Shown here one piece after another: positions 24,483-32,422 of a stretch of DNA of 64,000 nucleotides. Source of the stretch: Selenomonadaceae bacterium (GTDB lineage Bacteria > Bacillota > Negativicutes > Selenomonadales > Selenomonadaceae); the NCBI GenBank assembly GCA_017427545.1, contig JAFRSO010000001.1, positions 40,514 through 104,513 of the forward strand, read 5' to 3'. The position numbers were made by a program, and so were the translations under genes. How positions within the stretch are numbered: the stretch's first letter is position 1; each line of letters starts with the position of its first letter. The notes under the pieces are model-generated. The model saw only the letters and a list, made by a program, of their open reading frames with translations, was not told the DNA's origin and did no database searches.

Positions 24483-25285
24483 CTAACATGAACAATTTCG
24501 TCGGAAAAATACGGCTTGGTAAAAATCACGCCTTCGGGACGGTCAATATCGCCAATCCTTTTATCTTCGGACACGACAGCCCAAAAAATTACGTCGACTT
24601 TTTCGGACGACAACGCCGTTACACGAGCACCGCTATCGACTTGAACGAGCATAAAATTTTTCTTGATTCGATTGCTGATTTCGGCAAGGACAGCGGTATT
24701 AAATCCTGCGGGCACTCCGTCGGGGCTGATATAATCCAACAGCGGCAAATCGCCCGTCACGCCGATTTTAATCGTTTCTGCGCCGTCAAATTTCGGCATA
24801 TGTATAATTTTCGGCGTCTGGTCGTGAGTGAAATCGTTAATGTAAGTCTTGACGAGTTGAGCAAGCGTCCCGTCCGCCGTCATATTTGAAATTGCGTCGT
24901 CAAATTCTTTTTTCAAGTCGGAATCATCTTTAAGCATGGCGCAACAAAACATGTTGGTCAATTCCGGTTCAGTCATCGTCCAATCAATATTGCCGTTGCG
25001 CAATTCAATGTACTCGGCAACTGATTCGTAAGTGCTTATCTCGTCGATTTGCCCGCTATTTAGAGCCGCCGCCATTGCGTTCATGTTGTCGAAGAAAATA
25101 TATTCGTGACTTTCGCCGCCGTAATTCATATTAAGCTTTTGCTCGTAAATTTCGGCAAGAGCCGTCTCCGTCACGTTCAAATATTTAATCGTGCCGACTT
25201 TAATTTTATCCTTATCGGAGCCGCAACCGGTAAGGAATAAGGAAAAAGGAATAAGGAACAAGATTAGCAATAAAAACTTCTTCAT
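24464..25285 (-). CDS. Lobe-swapped family 3 solute-binding lipoprotein, paralogue 4
   Basis: Lipobox FLTGC (Cys21). Most of its signal peptide (LILFLIPFSLFLTGC) is encoded by a short tandem array of TTCCTTA/TTCCTTT units (25225-25270). Then the lobe-2-like block (IKVGTIKYLNVTETAL, IFFDNMNAMAAALNSGQIDE, STYESVAEYI, FCCAMLKDDSDLKKEFD, ADGTLAQLVKTYI) and the lobe-1-like block (TIKIGVTGDLPLLDYISPDG, GFNTAVLAEI, KVDVIFWAVV, TKPYFSDEIVHV). It is the shortest paralogue (273 residues) and ends in repeat-encoded LGTRN. The start lies 9 bases downstream of paralogue 3's stop. Confidence 0.85.
   Translation of the reverse strand: MKKFLLLILFLIPFSLFLTGCGSDKDKIKVGTIKYLNVTETALAEIYEQKLNMNYGGESHEYIFFDNMNAMAAALNSGQIDEISTYESVAEYIELRNGNIDWTMTEPELTNMFCCAMLKDDSDLKKEFDDAISNMTADGTLAQLVKTYINDFTHDQTPKIIHMPKFDGAETIKIGVTGDLPLLDYISPDGVPAGFNTAVLAEISNRIKKNFMLVQVDSGARVTALSSEKVDVIFWAVVSEDKRIGDIDRPEGVIFTKPYFSDEIVHVRLGTRN
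25225..25270 (-). repeat. Short tandem array forming a signal peptide
   Basis: On the plus strand AAGGAATAAGGAAAAAGGAA and further AAGGAACAAG units. On the minus strand these TTCCTTA-type units are translated as the hydrophobic core of paralogue 4's lipoprotein signal. The same unit type is intergenic at 49733-49775 and 54600-54636. Confidence 0.8.
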
Positions 25286-25294
25286 AAGACAAAA

Positions 25295-26167
25295 TTATTT
25301 TTTGAATTTTAGGTGCTCAACATTGTCTTTGAAGTAAGGCTCGCTAAGTTCAACACCTTCGGGCGTATCAATGTCGGCGGGGATTTTATCGCCGTTGGGA
25401 ACGACTACCCAAAAGATAACGTCAATTTGCTTTGAAGCCAATGCCGCAGCCCTTGCGCCGCTGTCGATATCGACAATCTCAATATTTTTGCCGGAACGTT
25501 TAGTAACTTCAGCAAGCAGAGCCGTATTGAAGCCCGCAGCTTTCCCGTCAGCACTAACATAATCGAGGGGCGGAAGGTCACCCGTCACACCGACTTTAAT
25601 TGATTGTGCGCCGTCAGTCATGGGAAGTTCAACTGCGGGAGGTTCCTTGCCCTTGTCGACGTTGACAATGTAATCATTGGCGAGTTTTTCGAGGGAGCCG
25701 TCAGCTTTCATTTCCTCAATAGCTTTGTTGAGATCGGCTTTAAGTTCGGCATCTTCCTTGCGAAGGGCGAAGCAGAAATTATCGGAAAGAGTTTTGAGCG
25801 TCGAGTCGTTGGCGACTTCGTATTTGTCATTGTTGGCAACGACGTAATCGGCAACGGACTTGTACAGGCTGATTTGGTCGACGCTGCCCGATTCGATACC
25901 CATTTGCATGAGTTTCAAGCTGTCGTAATACGTCGGGATATAATGCGTGACTTTAACGCCGGAATCTTCCTGCACCATCCGCAAAATGTCGTCCATTTTC
26001 TTTTCGGTGACATTGAGATGCGCTATCATACCGAGTTTAACATCACCGGACGCGGGAGCCTCTGCAGCAGGTTTATCGGCAGGTTTATCTCCACCGCCGC
26101 AACCTGTGAACAATGCGCCCGCAACCATGCAGGACAAGAAAATCTTCGCAACCTTTTTGAATTTCAT
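25295..26167 (-). CDS. Lobe-swapped family 3 solute-binding lipoprotein, paralogue 3
   Basis: Signal peptide with lipobox LFTGC (Cys23), then an alanine/proline/lysine-rich linker (DKPADKPAAEAPASGD). The lobe-2-like block follows (VKLGMIAHLNVTEKKM, TYYDSLKLMQMGIESGSVDQ, SLYKSVADYVV, FCFALRKEDAELKADLN, ADGSLEKLANDYI), then the lobe-1-like block (SIKVGVTGDLPPLDYVSADG, GFNTALLAEV, QIDVIFWVVVP, SEPYFKDNVEHLKF). Very close to paralogue 1 in signal peptide and motifs, so these two look like a recent duplicate pair separated by paralogue 2. Confidence 0.85.
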   Translation of the reverse strand: MKFKKVAKIFLSCMVAGALFTGCGGGDKPADKPAAEAPASGDVKLGMIAHLNVTEKKMDDILRMVQEDSGVKVTHYIPTYYDSLKLMQMGIESGSVDQISLYKSVADYVVANNDKYEVANDSTLKTLSDNFCFALRKEDAELKADLNKAIEEMKADGSLEKLANDYIVNVDKGKEPPAVELPMTDGAQSIKVGVTGDLPPLDYVSADGKAAGFNTALLAEVTKRSGKNIEIVDIDSGARAAALASKQIDVIFWVVVPNGDKIPADIDTPEGVELSEPYFKDNVEHLKFKK

Positions 26168-26187
26168 TATATAAATCCTCCCTTAAT

Positions 26188-26248
26188 TTAATTAGGAATT
26201 AGGAATGAGGAATTAGGAATTAAAAACTTGTTCCTTATTCTTTTTTCC
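26188..26248 (+). repeat. Short tandem array (TTAGGAA units)
   Basis: TTAGGAATTAGGAATGAGGA on the left and TTGTTCCTTATTC on the right, able to fold into an imperfect hairpin, between paralogues 2 and 3. Confidence 0.65.
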
Positions 26249-27089
26249 TTACAACTGCAAGATTATCCTTGAAATACGGCGCGGAAAGTTCGACACCTTC
26301 GGGCTTGTCAATGTCGATTGGGAAATCTTTTCCGAGGGGAACAATTACCCAAAATACAACGTCAATCAGCTTGGAAGATAAAGCCGCCGCACGTGCCCCC
26401 GCCTCAATCTGAACGATTTCGATATTTTTATTGGAACGTTTAGCAATTTCAGCCAACATTGCCGTATTAAATCCTGCGGGCAAGTTGTCGGGCAAAATCA
26501 AATCGAGTGGCGGCAAATCCCCCGTCACACCGACTTTAATCGTGTCCGCCCCGTCAATTTTGGGAATGTCAACCTTCGGCGGCCCATTGTCTTTGCTGAC
26601 GTTGGTAATGTAATCGTTGATGAGTTTATCAAGTGAACCGTCAGTTTTCATCTCTTCGATAGCTTTATCAAGGTCGGCTTTGAGCGCGGCATCATCTTTC
26701 CTCACTGCAAAACAGAATGAATCTTGAATCTTGTTGATCGCGTCGTAAGGGACAATTTCAAACTTATCATTTCTGCTGACGATATAATCGGCAACGCTCT
26801 TGTAAGTGCTTATCGCCTCAATATCGCCCGATTCAACACCCAACTGCATGAGCTTCAAGCTGTCGTAAAATTTCGGCAAGTGCTTCGTACCTTTGACGCC
26901 GGCATTTTCCGCAACCTTGTCGAGATTTTCACCCATAGACTTTTCGTCGGTGTTGAGATGTGTAATCATGCCGAGTTTCTTGACAGTCGAAGTTTCAGCA
27001 TCAGCGGCAGGTTTATCGGCAACTTTTTCCCCACCGCAACCGGTTATCAGCAATGCCGCCGCGCAGATTGTCGCTAAAAATTTTTTCAT
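26235..27089 (-). CDS. Lobe-swapped family 3 solute-binding lipoprotein, paralogue 2
   Basis: Lipobox LITGC (Cys18), with linker GEKVADKPAADAETSTVKK nearly the same as paralogue 1's. Lobe-2-like block: KLGMITHLNTDEKSM, KFYDSLKLMQLGVESGDIEA, STYKSVADYIV, FCFAVRKDDAALKADLD, TDGSLDKLINDYI. Lobe-1-like block: TIKVGVTGDLPPLDLILPDN, GFNTAMLAEI, LIDVVFWVIVP, SAPYFKDNLAVV. In the position corresponding to the DexS motif it has EA in place of DE, so even that acidic residue pattern differs. Starts 9 bases after paralogue 1. Confidence 0.85.
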   Translation of the reverse strand: MKKFLATICAAALLITGCGGEKVADKPAADAETSTVKKLGMITHLNTDEKSMGENLDKVAENAGVKGTKHLPKFYDSLKLMQLGVESGDIEAISTYKSVADYIVSRNDKFEIVPYDAINKIQDSFCFAVRKDDAALKADLDKAIEEMKTDGSLDKLINDYITNVSKDNGPPKVDIPKIDGADTIKVGVTGDLPPLDLILPDNLPAGFNTAMLAEIAKRSNKNIEIVQIEAGARAAALSSKLIDVVFWVIVPLGKDFPIDIDKPEGVELSAPYFKDNLAVVRKKE

Positions 27090-27098
27090 GATAGCACC

Positions 27099-27959
27099 TT
27101 ATTTCTTGAATTTGAGGTGAGTAACATTGTCCTTGAAGTAAGGCTCGCTAAGTTCGACGCCTTCGGGCTTGTCAATGTCGGAAGGAAAAATTTCGGCGTT
27201 GGGAAGAATTGCCCAAAAGATAACGTCAATTTGATTGGAAGATAAAGCTGCGCCGCGTGCGCCGCTGTCGATTTGAACGAGTTCGATATTTTTGCCGGAA
27301 CGTTTAGCAATTTCGGCAAGGATAGCTGTATTGAATCCTGCGGGCGTGCCGTCAGCATTGACATAATCGAGGGGCGGAAAGTCGCCCGTCACACCAACTT
27401 TAATCGTCTGCGCACCGTCAGTCATCGGAATTTCAACTTTCGGCGGAACTTGCCCCTTGTCGACTTTGACAATGTAATCATTGATGAGTTTTTCGAGAGT
27501 GCCGTCAGCTTTCATCTCTTCGATAGCTTTGTTGAGGTCGGCTTTAAGTGCGGCATCATCTTTTCTTACCGCAAAACAAAACGAATCGGCAAAAGCTTTC
27601 ATGGAGTTGCCTTCTGTAATTTCGTATTTGTCATTGTTGGCGATAAGATAATCAGCCACGCTGTCATAAAGGCTAATCTCGTCAACCTTGCCCGCCTCAA
27701 TGCCCATCTGCATGAGATTCAAGCTGTCGAAGTAAACAAATTCGTAACGGTTGATTTCGATAGCAGCTTTTTTGACCGCCTCTTGATAAAGTTCGTCCAT
27801 TCTCTTTTCGGTAACGTTGAGATGTGTAATCATGCCGAGTTTCTTGACAGTCGAAGTTTCAGCATCAGCGGCAGGTTTATCATCACCGCCGCAACCCGTG
27901 AACAATGCGCCCGCCATCATGCAGGACAACAGAACCTTTGCAAACCTTTTGAACTTCAT
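27099..27959 (-). CDS. Lobe-swapped family 3 solute-binding lipoprotein, paralogue 1 (mreB-proximal)
   Basis: Lipobox LFTGC (Cys23). Lobe-2-like block: KLGMITHLNVTEKRM, VYFDSLNLMQMGIEAGKVDE, SLYDSVADYLI, FCFAVRKDDAALKADLN, ADGTLEKLINDYI. Lobe-1-like block: TIKVGVTGDFPPLDYVNADG, GFNTAILAEI, QIDVIFWAILP, SEPYFKDNVTHLKF. GGAGG about 9 nt before the ATG at 27959 fixes the start; the frame is open into mreB. It is the first binding-protein gene after mreB (22-base gap), which makes read-through from mreB likely. Confidence 0.85.
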   Translation of the reverse strand: MKFKRFAKVLLSCMMAGALFTGCGGDDKPAADAETSTVKKLGMITHLNVTEKRMDELYQEAVKKAAIEINRYEFVYFDSLNLMQMGIEAGKVDEISLYDSVADYLIANNDKYEITEGNSMKAFADSFCFAVRKDDAALKADLNKAIEEMKADGTLEKLINDYIVKVDKGQVPPKVEIPMTDGAQTIKVGVTGDFPPLDYVNADGTPAGFNTAILAEIAKRSGKNIELVQIDSGARGAALSSNQIDVIFWAILPNAEIFPSDIDKPEGVELSEPYFKDNVTHLKFKK

Positions 27960-27981
27960 AAAAACTTTCCTCCAAAAAAGC

Positions 27982-28971
27982 TTACAACTTCTTGCTGAAC
28001 TCAATGGCCTTGCCGGTACCGATAGCCACACAGCTCAACGGATCGTCAGCCAGCATTGCGGGGATATTCGTCTCCTTGCGAATCAAATCCGCCAAACCGT
28101 AAAGCATAGCCCCGCCACCCGTCAAAACAATTCCGTGATCCATGATATCGGCGGCAAGTTCGGGAGGAGTCCGCTCCAAAACATTCTTGACGCAGGTAAT
28201 AATATTTTCAACGGAATCGTGCAAGGCTCCGGCAATTTCGTCCGACTCGACGTTTATATTTTTCGGCAAGCCGCTGATAACGTCACGTCCGCGCACACTC
28301 ATTGTCTCACGACGGGCATTGGGATAAGCCGCCCCGACTTGAATTTTGATATTCTCCGCCGTGCGCTCACCAATCATCAAATTGTATTCTTTCTTGATGT
28401 AAAACTCAATATCGCTGTCGAACTTATCGCCCGCCACACGTAAACTTTCTCCGCAGACAATTCCGCCCAATGAAATAACTGCAACGTCGCAAGTCCCGCC
28501 GCCGATATCGACGACCATAGCTCCAATCGGCTCGGAAATATCTATGCCCGCGCCCAATGCCGCCGCTATCGGCTCCTCAATTAATTCCGTCCGCTTTGAA
28601 CCGGCCTGTTCAGCCGCCTCTTGAACAGCTCGCTTTTCCACGTCATTAACACCCGTCGGCACGCAAATCATCACTTTTGGGCGGAATAAAAATGATCGAC
28701 CGATAACTTTTTCCAGAAAGTAACGAATCATTGCTTCGGTCATCTCGTAATTTGCTATGACGCCGTCTCTTAGCGGACGAATTGCAACGATATTGCCGGG
28801 CGTGCGACCAATCATGTCACGAGCCTCTTGCCCTATCGCCAAAATTTTATCGTTGTCTTTGTCGACGGCGACCACCGACGGTTCACGCAAAACTATTCCT
28901 CTGCCCTTGACGTAAACCAAAATATTTGCCGTGCCCAAATCTATTCCGACGCTCATTGACATCCCAAACAA
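27982..28971 (-). CDS. mreB: Rod shape-determining protein MreB
   Basis: Actin-like ATPase that organises lateral wall synthesis beneath the inner membrane. Phosphate 1 motif VGIDLGTANILVY lies at about residues 6-18, the phosphate 2/connect region contains AMVVDIGGGTCDVAVI near 150-165, and the adenosine motif GIVLTGGGAMLYGL near 280-293. A TTG start at 28971 with GAAAGGGG 9 nt upstream gives MFGMSMSVGIDLG, matching usual MreB N-termini; downstream ATGs have no such site. 329 residues is normal. The usual mreC-mreD partners do not follow; solute-binding genes do. It may be one of several mreB paralogues (Mbl/MreBH-like). Confidence 0.93.
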   Translation of the reverse strand: MFGMSMSVGIDLGTANILVYVKGRGIVLREPSVVAVDKDNDKILAIGQEARDMIGRTPGNIVAIRPLRDGVIANYEMTEAMIRYFLEKVIGRSFLFRPKVMICVPTGVNDVEKRAVQEAAEQAGSKRTELIEEPIAAALGAGIDISEPIGAMVVDIGGGTCDVAVISLGGIVCGESLRVAGDKFDSDIEFYIKKEYNLMIGERTAENIKIQVGAAYPNARRETMSVRGRDVISGLPKNINVESDEIAGALHDSVENIITCVKNVLERTPPELAADIMDHGIVLTGGGAMLYGLADLIRKETNIPAMLADDPLSCVAIGTGKAIEFSKKL

Positions 28972-29049
28972 ATTGCCAAACCCCTTTCTGCCAACGCGCA
29001 AAAAAATTCTGTAAGCCGCAAGGATTGTATCATGCTTTATTTTTATTGA

Positions 29050-29120
29050 CAAGGGAAATGGGAAAAGGGATATGGGAAAAGTTTTTCATTCCTAATTCCT
29101 CATTCCTAATCCCTAATTAA
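29050..29120 (+). repeat. Short-repeat palindrome (GGGAAAT … ATTCCTA)
   Basis: AAGGGAAATGGGAAAAGGGA on the left and repeated ATTCCTA/ATCCCTA units on the right, separated by AGTTTTTC. It precedes the rpsF promoter. Confidence 0.7.
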
Positions 29121-29127
29121 AAAGTCC

Positions 29128-29156
29128 TTGCCTAAAATTTTTTTCGGTGATATAAT
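29128..29156 (+). promoter_or_regulatory. Promoter of the rpsF-ssb-rpsR operon
   Basis: TTGCCT at 29128-29133, a 17-nt spacer and a perfect TATAAT at 29151-29156. About 70 nt of leader separate it from the rpsF ribosome binding site. Confidence 0.8.
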
Positions 29157-29230
29157 TTCTCCCCGTTAAGTTTATTAAAAACTCTCTGTTCGTTTACAGA
29201 CGAACCGAAGTCCAAAGGGAGGTGCAAAAG

Positions 29231-29533
29231 TTGAGGAAGTACGAAGTTATTTTCATCATCCGCTCAATGGAAGAGGAAGCAACGCTCGCCGTCATTGATA
29301 AGTTTGCAAAACTCATCGCGGCGAACGGCGGCACTATCACTAAGGAAGACCGCTGGGGCAAACGTCGCCTTGCTTACGAAATCAAAAAAGAGGCGGAAGG
29401 CTTCTATGTGCTGTTCTATGTGACGTGTGAACCGGCTTGCGTCGCCGAATGTGATCGCGTCATGAAAATTACCGACGAGATTCTCAAGCACATGATTGTT
29501 CGTTCTGACGAGAAAGAGGCTGCAAATGAATAA
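29231..29533 (+). CDS. rpsF: Ribosomal protein bS6
   Basis: Small-subunit protein that binds bS18 on the 30S platform. MRKYEVIFIIRSMEEE at the N-terminus and WGKRRLAYEIKKEAEGFYVL at about residues 42-61 are characteristic. The TTG at 29231 lies 8 nt after GGGAGG; a GTG at 29222 overlaps that site and is unlikely. 100 residues is usual, with an acidic tail. First gene of the conserved rpsF-ssb-rpsR operon, sharing 8 bp with ssb. Confidence 0.96.
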   Translation: MRKYEVIFIIRSMEEEATLAVIDKFAKLIAANGGTITKEDRWGKRRLAYEIKKEAEGFYVLFYVTCEPACVAECDRVMKITDEILKHMIVRSDEKEAANE

Positions 29534-29972
29534 GGTTTTTCTTTCCGGCAATTTGACCCGCGATCCTGAAGTCCGTTACACTGCAACCGGCAAGGCTTTC
29601 GCTCGCATGGGTATTGCAATTAATCGCCGTTATAAAGATAAAGAATCCGTTGATTTCTTTAATCTTGTCGCGTGGGAAAAGACTGCTGAATTTTGCGGAC
29701 ATTATCTGCGGAAAGGCAGTCGCGTCCTTGTTGAAGGGCGTTTGCAAACCAGCTCTTACGAGAATCGCGATGGCGTCAAAGTGAATGCGGTTGATATTTT
29801 GGTTGATAATATCGAATTTGCCGGCGGCAAGCGTGACAGTGATGACGGCGGCAACAGCTATTCCAAACCGTCGAATAGCGGCTATTCCAGAAATCGCGAA
29901 GAAACTTCAAATGACAAATCGCCTTACGACTTCGACAACGAGCCTATTGATCCCGAAGACACGCCGTTTTGA
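29526..29972 (+). CDS. ssb: Single-stranded DNA-binding protein
   Basis: Tetrameric SSB covering single-stranded DNA in replication and repair. The OB-fold occupies about residues 1-105 (MNKVFLSGNLTRDPEVRYT, then FFNLVAWEKTAEF and GSRVLVEGRLQT). A Ser/Asn/Gly-rich linker follows, and an acidic tip DPEDTPF that binds partner proteins; the last residues are PEDTPF where DDDIPF is commonest. 148 residues. The ATG overlaps the rpsF stop by 8 bp. Confidence 0.96.
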   Translation: MNKVFLSGNLTRDPEVRYTATGKAFARMGIAINRRYKDKESVDFFNLVAWEKTAEFCGHYLRKGSRVLVEGRLQTSSYENRDGVKVNAVDILVDNIEFAGGKRDSDDGGNSYSKPSNSGYSRNREETSNDKSPYDFDNEPIDPEDTPF

Positions 29973-29996
29973 TTTTTTAACCAAGGAGGTTTGAAT

Positions 29997-30227
29997 ATGC
30001 GCAGAGAAAGAGGTCGACGCCCGCGCAGAAAAGTTTGTGCGTTTTGCGTCGATAAAGTTGAAAAGATAGATTACAAAGACGCGGCTAAACTTCGCCGTTT
30101 CACCACGGAACGCGGAAAAATTCTGCCGCGCCGCATTTCCGGCAACTGCGCCAAACATCAGCGTCAAGTGACAATCGCCATTAAACGCGCCCGCAATATC
30201 GCGCTCTTGCCGTTCACTGCAGACTGA
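29997..30227 (+). CDS. rpsR: Ribosomal protein bS18
   Basis: Small-subunit protein partnering bS6. [18 protein letters not shown] at about 12-29 and the [20 protein letters not shown] core are diagnostic. Two cysteines (CAFC) plus the later C and H form the zinc-type version. ATG at 29997 with AAGGAGGT 7 nt upstream. 76 residues. Last gene of the operon, 24 bp after ssb. Confidence 0.97.
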   Translation: MRRERGRRPRRKVCAFCVDKVEKIDYKDAAKLRRFTTERGKILPRRISGNCAKHQRQVTIAIKRARNIALLPFTAD

Positions 30228-30247
30228 AATTTTTCACGACAACAAAA

Positions 30248-30275
30248 AATCCCTCGCCTCCGACGGGGGATTTAA
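30248..30275 (+). terminator. Bidirectional terminator between rpsR and the hydrolase gene
   Basis: AATCCCTCG / CGGGGGATT form a 9-bp stem. The plus-strand tail is A/T-mixed (TTAAATTTT) and the minus-strand tail is ATTTTTT, which suits the convergent hydrolase gene better. Confidence 0.75.
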
Positions 30276-30291
30276 ATTTTATTTAGCAAAT

Positions 30292-31434
30292 TTACTTAAG
30301 ATTATCCTTAAAAAATTTGTTCAGCTTATCAAACGGAATTTTATCGATTTGGTCGTAAAGGTCGGTGTGCGTTGCACCGGGAACGACGATAATTTCTTTT
30401 GGATTTTTGGCTTGCGCGTAGAGATTATCGGAATGATATTTTGAATGAGCCTTATCGCCCGTGATTAACATAATCGGACGCGGACTCAACTCGTCAACGT
30501 GAGTATCAAGAGGGAAGTTGAAAAATCCGTAAGGCGTCGTCGAAGACCAAATGCCATTTGAATTTATTGAGCGTTCATGAAATGCTCTGCCGCGATAGTA
30601 ATCAAAAAATTCTTTGGTAACTGAATCGACATTGGCAGGCAGTTCTTTCGGAAAAAGTTTTCCGTCAGCATGAATAGCTTCGCCATTGACGACGGGCACT
30701 TCGTGATAGCCGGGCAAAGTTTTTCCGAGTTTAGCTTCTTGCCAACGCATGTCAGCTAAATATTTTTTAACAACTTCGCGTTGAGCGGGCGTGTAGTAAT
30801 CGCCTTGATAATGATTGCGAATACTGTCAACCATGTCATACATTGCCGAGACCGCAACCGCTTTGATTCGCACGTCATTAATCGCGGCAGTGACTGCCAT
30901 ACCGCTCAAGCCGCAAATGCCCATCGCTCCGAGTTTTTCGCGGTCGACGTAAGATAAACTGCCAACAAAATCAATCGCCGCGCTGTAATCTTCCGTAAAA
31001 ATATCGGGCGAGGCAACGTCGCGAACATTTCCGCCACTTTGCCCGGTGAATGACGGATCAAACGCTAAGGCAACGAAATCCGCCTTTGCAAATTCCTGCG
31101 CGTACAATCCGGAAACTTGCTCCTTTACCGCGCCGAAAGGTCCGCTGACTACTATAGCGGCGTATTTTTTATTCGGACTAAAATTTTTTGGCAGATAAAG
31201 ATGCCCTGCCACGTCAATTCCGTAGCGATTGCGGAACGTAACGAACTTTGTTTGAATTGATTTATCGACTTTGAAAACCCGCGTGTCGTCCGTTAAATTT
31301 TTTATCGAACAATTTTTCATACTCGTCTGCGTCACGGAATTTATTGGAGCCGCCGATACGTCGTCAAAACTTCCCATTGAAATCACTCCTGCTAACATTG
31401 TCGCCAACAACGCGGCTTTTTTTACTTTAAACAT
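30292..31434 (-). CDS. Exported alpha/beta-hydrolase (YcjY/COG1073-like)
   Basis: Signal peptide (about 1-28, ending VSAAP), then an alpha/beta-hydrolase resembling a common family of exported or cytosolic hydrolases that act with LysR regulators. The nucleophile-elbow position reads GICGLSGMA; relatives usually have GICG-G-GG or a Ser/Cys there, so the nucleophile may be the Cys or the Ser two places on. Other family landmarks: AFDPSFTGQSGG (oxyanion side), SPRPIMLITGDKAHSKYHS (acid region) and PGATHTDLYD with the catalytic His. 380 residues. Divergent from the LysR gene 31532-32422, which likely controls it. Substrate unknown. Confidence 0.82.
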   Translation of the reverse strand: MFKVKKAALLATMLAGVISMGSFDDVSAAPINSVTQTSMKNCSIKNLTDDTRVFKVDKSIQTKFVTFRNRYGIDVAGHLYLPKNFSPNKKYAAIVVSGPFGAVKEQVSGLYAQEFAKADFVALAFDPSFTGQSGGNVRDVASPDIFTEDYSAAIDFVGSLSYVDREKLGAMGICGLSGMAVTAAINDVRIKAVAVSAMYDMVDSIRNHYQGDYYTPAQREVVKKYLADMRWQEAKLGKTLPGYHEVPVVNGEAIHADGKLFPKELPANVDSVTKEFFDYYRGRAFHERSINSNGIWSSTTPYGFFNFPLDTHVDELSPRPIMLITGDKAHSKYHSDNLYAQAKNPKEIIVVPGATHTDLYDQIDKIPFDKLNKFFKDNLK

Positions 31435-31531
31435 GTCGTAGCTCTCCTTTACTTTTCGCTGTGCAAATTATAAAATCATCAAGCAAATTAGTACACTGCC
31501 GAAAATTTATCGCTGTAGCTAAGGAGTAGTT

Positions 31532-32422
31532 ATGGAACTTAGGACGTTGAAATATTTCGTAGCGGTAGCGCGGGAGGAAAGCATTACTCGTGCCGCCGAA
31601 AAAATCCCGATAACTCAACCCGCTTTGTCTAGAGCAATTCAATCGTTAGAGGAGGAGCTGGGCAAAAAACTTTTCAAGCGCGAAAAATATTTCGTCAAGC
31701 TTACGACCGACGGGCTGGAATTTTTTCAAGACGCTCAAGAACTTTTATCGCTCGCCCATAAAATCGAAACCAAATTTAAAAATCCCAACAACATTTACGG
31801 CGACATCTATATTGGTTGCGCAGAGTCTCAAGCAATGAAATATTTTGCGCGGGCGGCTAAAAATGTTCTCGACTGCTATCCTGACGTGCATTTTAATTTG
31901 TACAGCGGCAACATTGAGGATATTTGCTATCGATTGGATAAGGGCTTGCTGGATTTTTATGTGACATTGCAAAGCGTTGATGTTTCAAAGTATGATTCGC
32001 TGACTTTACCGGAACCTGATATTTGGGGAATAATTTTGCGTCGCGATAATCCACTTGCCGCGAAAAAATTTTTCACGCTTGAGGACTTGCAAGATTTGCC
32101 TTTGATTTTATCACGTGAGGCGTTACGCGAAGAGTACCCGAAACTTTTTGGCAATTCGCTTGAAAAATTTAACGTCGTCGCCACTTATAATTTGATTTAC
32201 AATGCGGCGATAATGGCTCGCGAAAATTTAGGCTATCCAATTTCGATTGACAAGTTGATAAATGACACCGAACTTTGTTTTCGTCCGTTGGAGCCGCAAT
32301 TTAAATCGAATTTGCATTTCATTTGGCGACGCGATAAATTACTTACACCTCAAGCACAAATTTTGCTCGACGAGATTAAAAGGATAATTCAATGCGCGAC
32401 AAAAAATTTCTGCCCGCGATAA
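31532..32422 (+). CDS. LysR family transcriptional regulator
   Basis: Winged helix-turn-helix at residues 1-60 (YFVAVAREESITRAAEKIPI then TQPALSRAIQSLEEELGKKL) and a two-lobe effector domain from about 90 (DIYIGCAESQAMKYFARAAK). 296 residues is standard. AAGGAG 7 nt before the ATG. Divergently arranged with the alpha/beta-hydrolase gene; the 97-bp intergenic region holds a TATAAT on the minus strand at about 31465-31470 but no convincing -35, consistent with an activator-dependent promoter. The 3' end overlaps the PilO-like gene by 31 bp. The inducer is unknown. Confidence 0.92.
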   Translation: MELRTLKYFVAVAREESITRAAEKIPITQPALSRAIQSLEEELGKKLFKREKYFVKLTTDGLEFFQDAQELLSLAHKIETKFKNPNNIYGDIYIGCAESQAMKYFARAAKNVLDCYPDVHFNLYSGNIEDICYRLDKGLLDFYVTLQSVDVSKYDSLTLPEPDIWGIILRRDNPLAAKKFFTLEDLQDLPLILSREALREEYPKLFGNSLEKFNVVATYNLIYNAAIMARENLGYPISIDKLINDTELCFRPLEPQFKSNLHFIWRRDKLLTPQAQILLDEIKRIIQCATKNFCPR

